Shown piece after piece: positions 33,163 to 40,939 of a DNA stretch of 64,000 nucleotides. Each line of letters begins with the position of its first letter. Positions within the stretch are counted from its first letter, which is position 1. Under the pieces are notes generated by a model that saw nothing but the letters and a program-made list of their open reading frames with translations, was not told the origin of the DNA and did no database searches. Both the position numbers and the translations under genes were made by a program. This DNA comes from Peribacillus asahii (lineage in GTDB: Bacteria > Bacillota > Bacilli > Bacillales > DSM-1321). The DNA lies in contig NZ_QWVS01000016.1 of the NCBI RefSeq assembly GCF_003570725.1, forward strand, positions 124,001 through 188,000, written 5' to 3'.

Positions 33163-35370
33163 TTGAAACGGAGCTTATTAAAACAGGAAGTAATCGAACT
33201 GTTTAAAAATAAAAAACTGCTTGTCTCGATTATTGCTATTTTGTTTATTCCAATTTTATATAGTGGGACGTTTTTATGGGCCTTTTGGGATCCGTATGGT
33301 CATCTAGAAGATTTACCTGTAGCGATTGTGAATAATGATAAAGGGGCTGAAATGGATGAAGAAAAGTTACAGCTCGGGGATGAACTTGTTGATAAGTTAA
33401 AAGAAAGCAAAGATTTTGATTTTCAGTTTGTTGATCGAAAAACAGGTTATCGAAATTTAGAAGATCAAAAATATTATTTATTAGTTGAAATTCCCGAGAA
33501 CTTTTCTAAAAATGCGACAACATTGATGGACGAAGATCCACAAAAGTTAGAATTAAAGTATGTACCAAATGAAAGTTCCAACTTTTTATCTGCTCAAATT
33601 GGAGAGACAGCGGTTGCTAAGATTCAAAAGTCGTTATCGGAAAAAGTGACAGAGACTTATGCCGAAACGATGTTTGATATCATAACAAAAATGGCAGATG
33701 GATATGGGTCTACAGATGAAGCAGCGGGAAAATTGAAAGATGGCATTATGGACCTTGGTGAAGGAGCAAAAACATTAGAAGAGAAATTAGCTTTATTAGC
33801 TGAAAAGCAGGTAGAGTTTACAGGCGGTACGAAGAAAATACACGATGGGACTGTTGAACTGCAAAAAGGAGCAGCAACACTTGCGGATGGTCTAGGTAAG
33901 TTAGCCAATGCTCAAAATGAGTTAATTGAAGGAGCACAAAAAGCAAAAGAGGGAGCAGGAAGCCTGCAAGCTGGAATCGATCAAGCTCATACTGGCGTAA
34001 GTACAGTTGAAGAGAAGATGAACGAAGTTGTGTCAGGAACGGATCAACTTCACCAGGGAAGCGAGCAATTGAAGGATTCGTTACAAAAATTTCAAACAGG
34101 AGCAAACAGTGCGGCTCAAGGGGCAAAGGAACTGGAAGAGGGAGTTGCTGCGCTGCAATCACAATTAGAGCCTGTTATGGGCGCGCTTCCTGAAGAACAA
34201 CAGGCTGCCTTGACGCAAGCACTAGCACAGTTGTCAGCAGGAGCAACAAAGCTTGGAGAAGGCAATGAAACATTAGCTAGCTCCGCAGGCCAAATAGAGT
34301 CAGGAGCAGCCACGTTATCTGAGAAAATCGCTACACTAAATAACGGACAAAAAGCGCTTCAAACAGGGATTTCTGAATTAAGCGATGGGACAGAGCAGTT
34401 GAAAAATGGTGCGGCTCAATTAACAGAAGGGCAAACTAAATTACAGACAGGCCTAGTGACGTTTGGTGAAAAGTTATCCGAAGCGTCAGCTGGCAGTCAA
34501 AAGCTAGCTTCTGGTTCGACAACGCTTGTTGATGGAGTAAATCAGTTACAAACTGGTTCAACAGCATTAGCAGACGGCTCTAGTCAATTAGCAGAAGGCT
34601 CTAATCAAATCGTGACTGGAACTAATAAGTTAGCAGAAGGCTCTACAGAATTTAAAGATGAAATCAATAAAGCAGCGACAGAAGCATCTGATATTCAAGC
34701 GGATGAGAAGACGTATAATATGGTTGCAGAGCCAGTAACCGTTAAAAAAGAAAGCATAAATAAAGTGGCAAACTACGGAACAGGTATTGCTCCTTATTTC
34801 TTATCGTTAGGGTTGTTTGTTGGAGCGTTAATGCTTTCTATTGTATATCCATATAAAGATCCAATTGGTATTCCGCGCAGCGGGTTTAGTTGGTTTACTA
34901 GTAAATTAGGGGTTATCACTGCTATTGGGATAATCCAAGCTTTAATCGCTTCAGGCGTAACATTATGGTTATTAGATATGGAAGTTAAAAGTGTACCGTT
35001 GTTTATTCTATATTCTATTTTAACAAGCTTAGTCTTTATTACATTGATTCAATTACTAGTGACAACATTAGGAGACCCAGGTCGTTTTCTTGCGGTTATC
35101 ATCTTAATTTTACAATTAACAACAAGTGCGGGAACATTTCCGATTGAATTGGTTCCGAAGCCACTGCAAGATTTCAATGGCTGGCTGCCAATGGCATATA
35201 CCGTTCGAGGTTATAAAGAAGTCATTTCTAGTGGGAACTTTAGTTTAATGTGGCACAATGGGTATGTACTCATCGGCTTTATGGTGAGCTTTATGATACT
35301 GACATTGTTATATTTGACAATTAATCATAAAAAGAAATATTCCGGTGCTAGTGAATTAGCAGAAGAATAA
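33163..35370 (+). CDS. yhgE: YhgE/Pip-family membrane protein
   Basis: 735 residues. An N-terminal membrane helix lies at about 18-38, followed by the PIP signature region LPVAIVNNDKGA. A long extracellular stalk (about 190-525) is made of many ten- to eleven-residue repeats of the kind L..G...L..G. Six C-terminal helices follow from about 540 (TGIAPYFLSLGLFVGALML). Homologues include the Lactococcus phage infection protein Pip and the type VII secretion-related YueB. Role here unknown; transcribed behind a YhgD-type operator. Confidence 0.9.
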   Translation: MKRSLLKQEVIELFKNKKLLVSIIAILFIPILYSGTFLWAFWDPYGHLEDLPVAIVNNDKGAEMDEEKLQLGDELVDKLKESKDFDFQFVDRKTGYRNLEDQKYYLLVEIPENFSKNATTLMDEDPQKLELKYVPNESSNFLSAQIGETAVAKIQKSLSEKVTETYAETMFDIITKMADGYGSTDEAAGKLKDGIMDLGEGAKTLEEKLALLAEKQVEFTGGTKKIHDGTVELQKGAATLADGLGKLANAQNELIEGAQKAKEGAGSLQAGIDQAHTGVSTVEEKMNEVVSGTDQLHQGSEQLKDSLQKFQTGANSAAQGAKELEEGVAALQSQLEPVMGALPEEQQAALTQALAQLSAGATKLGEGNETLASSAGQIESGAATLSEKIATLNNGQKALQTGISELSDGTEQLKNGAAQLTEGQTKLQTGLVTFGEKLSEASAGSQKLASGSTTLVDGVNQLQTGSTALADGSSQLAEGSNQIVTGTNKLAEGSTEFKDEINKAATEASDIQADEKTYNMVAEPVTVKKESINKVANYGTGIAPYFLSLGLFVGALMLSIVYPYKDPIGIPRSGFSWFTSKLGVITAIGIIQALIASGVTLWLLDMEVKSVPLFILYSILTSLVFITLIQLLVTTLGDPGRFLAVIILILQLTTSAGTFPIELVPKPLQDFNGWLPMAYTVRGYKEVISSGNFSLMWHNGYVLIGFMVSFMILTLLYLTINHKKKYSGASELAEE

Positions 35371-35412
35371 GAAGAGCGGAACTAGCTCATTTAGAATTAT
35401 GTAGAAAATAGG

Positions 35413-35462
35413 AAGAGTCACCAAAAGATTGTTTGTTGTCTTTTGGTGACTCTTATTTTTTT
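35413..35462 (+). terminator. yhgE terminator
   Basis: AAGAGTCACCAAAAGA pairs perfectly with TCTTTTGGTGACTCTT (16 bp), followed by ATTTTTTT. Confidence 0.92.
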
Positions 35463-35515
35463 AATAAATAGATTTTGTTATAGAACAGTACTGATTTTTA
35501 GCAAAGCTAATAAAT

Positions 35516-35550
35516 AAAAAAAACGATTCTTACTTAAAAAGAACCGTTTT
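35516..35550 (-). terminator. terminator for yhfH (minus strand)
   Basis: AAAACGGTTCTT/AAGAATCGTTTT hairpin with eight T on the minus strand, about 90 bases downstream of yhfH. Confidence 0.65.
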
Positions 35551-35641
35551 ACAATTTGGGGATAGGACCAGCGGTGAACTAGTCCTTATATAGAAGCATC
35601 TACTTTTAAAAAAGTGGATGATGGAACCAATTTAAAAAAAG

Positions 35642-35770
35642 TTATTTTGTAGATAGGCAATGGTCACATTTGTTTCCGTAACATTCATGTTGTTCTTCGA
35701 TCTTTTTACCGCATTCTGCACATTGCTTTGGTGGTAGGTTTTTGAAGAATTCAACGCTACTTTTAATCAT
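35642..35770 (-). CDS. yhfH: YhfH-family zinc-ribbon miniprotein
   Basis: 42 residues from ATG 35770; GGAGG lies 9 nt upstream. The frame is open to 35950, but that part overlaps a strong promoter and is not coding. It has VEFFKNLPPKQC, then CAEC at 17-20 and C30, C35 and C38 (CYGNKCDHC), a four- to five-cysteine zinc-binding arrangement. Small YhfH proteins with this ending are known in Bacillus next to yhfI; function unknown. Confidence 0.85.
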   Translation of the reverse strand: MIKSSVEFFKNLPPKQCAECGKKIEEQHECYGNKCDHCLSTK

Positions 35771-35813
35771 GAAATCCATCCTCCTGTTCAACTTATCGGT
35801 TATCTGTGACTTA

Positions 35814-35842
35814 ATTGTATTATAACAGTTATAGTGTGTCAA
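35814..35842 (-). promoter_or_regulatory. sigma-A promoter of yhfH
   Basis: On the minus strand, TTGACA (35837-35842) and TACAAT (35814-35819) with exactly 17-nt spacing. Confidence 0.8.
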
Positions 35843-36077
35843 TACATGTTTTATAACATTCTTGAAAAGATGCAAAACGTAAGGAAATAGTTTATATTTG
35901 TGGTAGGCTTTGTTACCCAATATTTTTTGGTGAAATAATGGGTAACTCATTGCGTCTGAAGCCGCAATTTCAGCTCAAATGTATCAACAGTTAAAGTACC
36001 TCCACTGATAGAAGTTTCACTTTATTGTCCATTTATATGGACTAGATGCGGAAGCGATAAAAGGAGTGACAATAAGT

Positions 36078-36818
36078 ATGAAGATTACCGTTATTGGTTT
36101 TTGGGGTGGATACCCAGCGAAAAATGAAGCAAGTTCAGGATATTTACTGGAATATGATGATTATCGCGTATTGCTTGATTGTGGCAGCGGCGTGCTGGCT
36201 CAATTGCAAAACCATTTGAAACCAGAAGAATTAGATGCTGTTGTACTAAGTCATTATCATCCAGATCATGTTGCGGATATTGGCGTATTACAGCATGCGC
36301 TTTTAATTCAACAAATGCTGGGCGGTGAGCAGAAAACACTTCCGATATATGGGCATTCTTTGGATCCGATTGAATTTAACAAACTTTCATATAAAAACAT
36401 TACAAAGGGAATTGCTTATTCAACTGAAAAGCCCTTACAAATCGGACCATTTACGTTTCAATTTATGAAGACAAATCACCCGGCCCCATGCTTTGCCATG
36501 AGAGTTGAAGCGGGAGGAGATACGCTTGTCTATACGGGGGACAGTACATACATGGATGAATTAGCGGAATTTGCACGCGAGGCTAACATATTGCTGTGCG
36601 AGAGTAACTTTTATAGCGATATGAATACACAAGCTTCAAAAGCAGGGCATATGACAGCACGAGAAGCAGGACTGATTGCGGAGAAGGCGGATGTACAGCT
36701 CTTAATTTTAACTCATTTACCGCATTATGGAGACCACCAGCAGTTAAAGAAAGAGGCCGGTGAAGTGTTTATGCGTGAAATTGCGCTGGCGAAAAGCTGC
36801 TTAGAGTTTCAGCTTTAA
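36078..36818 (+). CDS. yhfI: MBL-fold metal-dependent hydrolase YhfI
   Basis: 246 residues from ATG 36078 (AAAGGAGTG at 36060-36068); the GTG at 36066 is part of that site. The metallo-beta-lactamase motif is SHYHPDHV (H-x-H-x-D-H). Further ligands lie in TNHPAPC, YTGDSTYM and LTHLPHYG. This is the ribonuclease Z/phosphodiesterase-like branch, substrate unknown. 25 bases before lplJ, likely in one operon. Confidence 0.88.
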   Translation: MKITVIGFWGGYPAKNEASSGYLLEYDDYRVLLDCGSGVLAQLQNHLKPEELDAVVLSHYHPDHVADIGVLQHALLIQQMLGGEQKTLPIYGHSLDPIEFNKLSYKNITKGIAYSTEKPLQIGPFTFQFMKTNHPAPCFAMRVEAGGDTLVYTGDSTYMDELAEFAREANILLCESNFYSDMNTQASKAGHMTAREAGLIAEKADVQLLILTHLPHYGDHQQLKKEAGEVFMREIALAKSCLEFQL

Positions 36819-36843
36819 CGGATGAACAGAAGGAGGAGCAAGG

Positions 36844-37833
36844 ATGCTTTTTATTGACAACAAAGGAATTACCGACCCAAGAATTAACTTGGCGATTGAG
36901 GAATATGCCTTAAAGCATTTAGATATTAATGAATCGTACTTATTATTTTATATTAATAAAAATGCCATTATTATTGGGAAAAATCAAAATACAGTTGAAG
37001 AGATTAATCAGGACTATGTAGATGAACAGGGCATTACGGTTGTTCGCCGTCTTTCAGGTGGCGGAGCTGTTTATCATGATTTAGGGAACTTGAATTTTAG
37101 CTTTATTACGAAAGATGATGGAGATAGCTTTCATAATTTTAAGAAATTTACTGAGCCAGTTGTGAAAGCGCTTGGCAAGCTGGGCATTCAAGCTGAGTTA
37201 AGCGGGCGTAACGATATTATGGCAGAAGGGAAGAAGATTTCCGGAAATGCGATGTTTGCAACAAGAGGCCGGATGTTCAGCCACGGTACGTTATTGTTTA
37301 ACTCTGAAATGGAGCATATCGTATCGGCATTGAAGGTAAAGAAAGATAAAATCGAATCCAAAGGCATTAAGTCTATTAGAAGCCGTGTCGGCAATATTGC
37401 AGACTTCTTAAAAGAACCAATGACAATTCAAGAATTTCGCAGCTTCTTATTAAAAAATATTTTTGAAGGAACTGAGGAAATTCCAGAATACGTGTTAACG
37501 GAAGAGGATTGGAAGGAAATTTATAAAATCTCGGAAAAACGCTATCAGAAATGGGATTGGAATTATGGGCGATCTCCGAAGTTTAATTTACAGCATTCTC
37601 ATCGTTTTCCGGTTGGTTCGATTGATATAAGACTAGAAGTGAATAAAGGGATAATTGAAAACTGTAAAATTTATGGTGATTTCTTTGGGGTAGGAGAAGT
37701 AACGGACATTGAACAAAAATTAACGGGCGTTCGTTATGAAAAACAAGCGATTGATGCAGTATTAGAAGAGGTCGATGTACAACATTATTTTGGTAATGTA
37801 ACAAAAGAAGATATATTGAAATTAATTTTTTGA
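36844..37833 (+). CDS. lplJ: lipoate-protein ligase LplJ
   Basis: 329 residues. The conserved RRLSGGGAVYHDLGNLNFSF region is at about 71-90. GRNDIMAEGKKISGNA carries the catalytic lysine, and a C-terminal accessory domain (about 245-329) is present. It attaches scavenged lipoate to E2 and H proteins through lipoyl-AMP. GGAGGAG precedes ATG 36844. It follows yhfI as yhfJ (lplJ) does in B. subtilis. Confidence 0.94.
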   Translation: MLFIDNKGITDPRINLAIEEYALKHLDINESYLLFYINKNAIIIGKNQNTVEEINQDYVDEQGITVVRRLSGGGAVYHDLGNLNFSFITKDDGDSFHNFKKFTEPVVKALGKLGIQAELSGRNDIMAEGKKISGNAMFATRGRMFSHGTLLFNSEMEHIVSALKVKKDKIESKGIKSIRSRVGNIADFLKEPMTIQEFRSFLLKNIFEGTEEIPEYVLTEEDWKEIYKISEKRYQKWDWNYGRSPKFNLQHSHRFPVGSIDIRLEVNKGIIENCKIYGDFFGVGEVTDIEQKLTGVRYEKQAIDAVLEEVDVQHYFGNVTKEDILKLIF

Positions 37834-37836
37834 TTG

Positions 37837-37872
37837 GAAAATCCGTCCTAGCTTAGTTGGGGCGGATTTTTG
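37837..37872 (+). terminator. lplJ terminator
   Basis: AAATCCG-T-CC pairs with GG-G-CGGATTT, then TTTTG. Confidence 0.8.
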
Positions 37873-37888
37873 TGTGTAGAGGTTCTGT

Positions 37889-37920
37889 TAAATAACATTG
37901 TTGATTTTCGGCTCATTTAA
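37889..37920. repeat. fragment related to the cloverleaf end
   Basis: GATTTTCGGCTCATTT (37903-37918) matches the outer arm of the 32258 element in 15 of 16 bases. No right arm is present nearby. AATAACATTGTT precedes it. Confidence 0.5.
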
Positions 37921-38161
37921 GCACCTTCGTTTCTTTAGGGCGGATGCTGGGGAGCTAAGTAGAGGGCTTATTTCTAGTAAATTCAATATTTTATTCATTG
38001 ATTTTATCTAATACACCGTTAGTAGGATTACTAGAAAATATTGACACTTTTAAACTTTATAACTATATTTAAAAATAAATATTTACATTTTTACTCAAAA
38101 AAACCTAAATTTAACTCATATGAAAAGGAAAGGTGTAGTAAGAGTAAAAATTATGTCTTAT

Positions 38162-38179
38162 TTTGCATACGTATGCAAA
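38162..38179. promoter_or_regulatory. 18-bp perfect palindrome, candidate operator
   Basis: TTTGCATACGTATGCAAA. A near copy (one mismatch) lies at 39370-39387 on the other side of the SDR gene. Confidence 0.6.
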
Positions 38180-38204
38180 GTCCTTAGATATGTTTGTTAT
38201 ATAG

Positions 38205-38279
38205 AAAAAGATTGAATCTCAAAGAAGGTCACTATTAAATCACGATGAGTTAGAACAACGAAGAATGTGGCGTGACTGA
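38205..38279 (+). pseudogene. possible tail of a decayed gene
   Basis: Twenty-four codons ending SLLNHDELEQRRMWRD and a TGA have protein-like composition, but no start or upstream continuation is found. Low support. Confidence 0.2.
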
Positions 38280-38368
38280 ACGCTAATGTCAGTAGTAAAT
38301 TTCAAACAAACTCTAGATTCCAAGTAGAATTCAGCGGGAACTAGTGAGAAAGAGAGGATCATGATCAT

Positions 38369-39148
38369 ATGTCAGTAAAAAATAAAGTAGTTATCGTTAC
38401 GGGTGCAAGTAGAGGAATTGGAAAGGTTATTGCTCAGTCCTTTTCAAAAGAAGGAGCAAATCTTGTTTTAGTAGGCAGGTCGAAAGAGGCTGTAGAAAAG
38501 GTAGAAGTAGAATTAAAAGAGGAAAATCCAAATGTTATTAGCATCATTGCTGATGTGACCAACGAAGAACAAGTAAAACATATGGCAGAAAAAACAATTG
38601 AGGTATTCGGGAAAATTGATGTACTGGTGAACAATGCTGGAACTGCAGGTCCAACTACTTCTGTTAAAGATTTGGCAGTTGAAGATTTTCGAGCCGTTCT
38701 AGATGATAATTTAACAAGTACATTCCTATGCATTAAAGCTGTCGTTCCAAACATGATGGAAAACCAATCAGGTCGTATCATTAACTTATCCTCTGTTTCA
38801 GGAAAGCGAGCTCTGCCGTATCGAGTAGGATATTGTGCGGCTAAAATGGGAGTTATAGGTTTAACAAGAACACTAGCAGCTGAACTAGGTGAACATAACA
38901 TTACGGTTAACGCGATTTGTCCTGGATTTGTCGAAGGTGAACGAATTGATAGTGTTATTTCAAACCAAGGAAAAGTAAGAGGACTTGATAAAGAGGAAGT
39001 GGAACGTGAATTAAAAAGTTCATCTCCATTAAAACGTTTTGTCAAACCAGAGGAAATTGCCAAGACGGCCGTATTTTTATCGACCGATGCGGCAATTGGA
39101 ATCACTGGAGAAGATGTAAATGTGAGTTCTGGAGTAGTTATGTATTAA
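38369..39148 (+). CDS. short-chain dehydrogenase/reductase (FabG-like)
   Basis: 259 residues, Rossmann fold. Cofactor loop TGASRGIG is at 11-18 and NNAG at 88-91. The catalytic Ser142, Tyr155 and Lys159 lie in the NLSSVSG...YCAAK pattern. GRS at 36-38 suggests NADP preference. The C-terminal region ITGEDVNVSSGVVMY matches the family ending. Substrate unknown. ATG 38369 follows AGAGAGGA at some distance. Palindromes flank the gene, and an MFS gene converges on it. Confidence 0.85.
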   Translation: MSVKNKVVIVTGASRGIGKVIAQSFSKEGANLVLVGRSKEAVEKVEVELKEENPNVISIIADVTNEEQVKHMAEKTIEVFGKIDVLVNNAGTAGPTTSVKDLAVEDFRAVLDDNLTSTFLCIKAVVPNMMENQSGRIINLSSVSGKRALPYRVGYCAAKMGVIGLTRTLAAELGEHNITVNAICPGFVEGERIDSVISNQGKVRGLDKEEVERELKSSSPLKRFVKPEEIAKTAVFLSTDAAIGITGEDVNVSSGVVMY

Positions 39149-39369
39149 ACAATTCATGGTGTTGGTATTACCTCACATTTCGGACTCTAAGGAAAAATTT
39201 CTAATGCATTTTGAAGCCTTGATATAATAGGACTTTCAATGAATGATAGACATTGGATAATCCATCTAAATGGAAGAGATTCATAGATAACAAGAGATTA
39301 GAATACATTGAAATTGAAATTTCCAAGGGAGTGCGAAATGTGAGATTCAGTTATTTATTTTTCATTCAA

Positions 39370-39387
39370 TTTGAATACGTATGCAAA
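39370..39387. promoter_or_regulatory. near-palindrome TTTGAATACGTATGCAAA
   Basis: One mismatch to the palindrome at 38162. It lies between the convergent ends of the SDR and MFS genes, an unusual place for an operator. Confidence 0.45.
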
Positions 39388-39407
39388 ATAATCGCTCTAA
39401 ATAAAAA

Positions 39408-40619
39408 CTATTGTACATACTGATTTCGTCCAGAGGTCATAGCGAATGTCAGAACTACTACAGAAACAATGATTAGAGTGATAAGTGGAACAGTCCAGAC
39501 ATGCGTGACGTCATATAAGTATCCAATAAACATAGGACCTACAGCCGCGAGTATGTAGCCTGTTGATTGTACCATCGCAGATAACTCTGCAGCCTGACTT
39601 GTATTCCGAGTACGAAGCCCTATATAGCTTAAGGCTAATGGGAAGCACCCGCCTAATGTAATACCAATTAAAATAATACTCACTATTAAAACGGGATATG
39701 ATGAACCTAGCAGTAATCCTCCATAACCAACAATTGGGCACATACCTAATATGAAGGCAAGCCATACTTGAGAACGGAAACGTGCTGCCAGAACAGGGAC
39801 GAAGGAACTAGCAGGCAATCCCGTTAGTAGAGTAAATGAAAGTAACCAGCCGGCTGTCTCTATACTTATTCCATGGCTATGTAATATTTCAGGTAACCAA
39901 GCCACTGTTACATAAAATAAAAAGGACTGAAATCCCATAAAAATAGCTATTTGCCAGGCAAGCGGCGAACGCCAAATTCGATTAGAGTTAGAACGGACAT
40001 TTCTCACTACTTGATGATTTTTATCACTAAACTTGAGTAGAAAAAACCAAATCAAGATAGCGACCAATGCTGGTATCCCCCATACGATTAAGGCTCCTTG
40101 CCATCCAAAATTCAACCCAGTGGCTAAAGGAACACTCACCCCTGATGCTAACGATGCAATCAATCCCATTGAAGTGGAATAAACACTTGTCATTAGACCG
40201 AATTTTGTTGGAAATTTATCCTTTACAACCACTGGCAAAAGAACATTTCCAATGGCAATGCCCATACCGACAAATAGAGTTCCGATAAAAAGAAAAAACG
40301 CCATCGGGACGAATCGAATACATATACCGATTAAAAGAAAAAGCAAACCTAATAGTAAGGTCCTTTCATTGGTTAAACGGGCAGCTATTTTGGGGACGAT
40401 GGGTGACATCACCGCAAAAACAACTAATGGCAAGCTCATTAATAAACCTGCACTCCAATGTGCTAGCCCAATATCTTCTTGAATCATTCCAACTAATGGT
40501 CCTAACGACGTAATAGCCGGCCGCAAATTAAATGCTACTAGTACAATACCCGTAATGAGTAAGAATGTATAAAAGGAACTCGTATTAGCGTGCTCCTCTT
40601 GTACCTTTTGTAATTCCAT
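39408..40619 (-). CDS. MFS transporter, CynX/NimT family
   Basis: 403 residues, 12 membrane helices. It opens with LRPAITSLGPLVGMI and LLMSLPLVVFAVMSPIVPKIA, typical of the CynX (cyanate/NimT) family; GITLGGCFPLALSYIGLRT lies in the second half. The substrate is unknown. Minus strand, with AGGAGGAG before the ATG at 40619. No cyanase gene is nearby. Confidence 0.88.
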   Translation of the reverse strand: MELQKVQEEHANTSSFYTFLLITGIVLVAFNLRPAITSLGPLVGMIQEDIGLAHWSAGLLMSLPLVVFAVMSPIVPKIAARLTNERTLLLGLLFLLIGICIRFVPMAFFLFIGTLFVGMGIAIGNVLLPVVVKDKFPTKFGLMTSVYSTSMGLIASLASGVSVPLATGLNFGWQGALIVWGIPALVAILIWFFLLKFSDKNHQVVRNVRSNSNRIWRSPLAWQIAIFMGFQSFLFYVTVAWLPEILHSHGISIETAGWLLSFTLLTGLPASSFVPVLAARFRSQVWLAFILGMCPIVGYGGLLLGSSYPVLIVSIILIGITLGGCFPLALSYIGLRTRNTSQAAELSAMVQSTGYILAAVGPMFIGYLYDVTHVWTVPLITLIIVSVVVLTFAMTSGRNQYVQ

Positions 40620-40841
40620 TAAAATAATCTCCTCCTAGATGAACAAACTTCATACAATATATTACAGTAATTTAAGGTAGAGATAAAATGAATTTCGTAT
40701 CTGCTTCATTGCTTACTGGAATTTTGAAAAAAGAAACGCAGGTAAGCAGAAGGTCTGTGAGATCTGGCCAATCATACTAGTATGTAAAGCGAACTTCATT
40801 TTAGTGATAAAATTCATTAGATTTTTCTTGGATAAAAAACA

Positions 40842-40870
40842 TTGCTGGAATGAATTTCATTTATTATAAT
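40842..40870 (+). promoter_or_regulatory. sigma-A promoter of lcfB
   Basis: TTGCTG at 40842-40847 and TATAAT at 40865-40870, spacing 17. Confidence 0.7.
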
Positions 40871-40897
40871 AAAATTGTAATTAATTTACAGATTCGG

Positions 40898-40915
40898 TGA
40901 ATGATTGTTCATTCA
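40898..40915. promoter_or_regulatory. FadR-type operator before lcfB
   Basis: TGAATGATTGTTCATTCA, an 18-bp palindrome matching the B. subtilis FadR (YsiA) consensus TGAATGAnTAnTCATTCA, placed just downstream of the -10 box. It implies repression released by long-chain acyl-CoA. Confidence 0.82.
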
Positions 40916-40939
40916 TTGTGTCTAAATGGAGGGAGAAGA

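Larger units (their letters stand above)
37921..38368. other. spacer upstream of the SDR gene
   Basis: About 450 bases. It holds an inverted repeat TTTCTAGTAA/TTACTAGAAA (37970 and 38029), a GCATACGTATGC palindrome (38162-38179) and a protein-like 24-codon tail at 38205-38279. No complete gene is seen. Confidence 0.45.
40620..40939. other. divergent region between the MFS gene and lcfB
   Basis: About 320 bases carrying the lcfB promoter and a FadR-type operator. No gene is seen, and no match to the 38162 palindrome. Confidence 0.5.

Noticed and set aside
35771-35950. Upstream extension of the yhfH frame to 102 residues
   Set aside because: This part contains a TTGACA-17-TACAAT promoter on the same strand, and the internal ATG has a strong ribosome site.
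38434-39105. 223-codon minus-strand frame opposite the SDR gene
   Set aside because: Shadow of a gene with complete catalytic motifs; no ribosome site.
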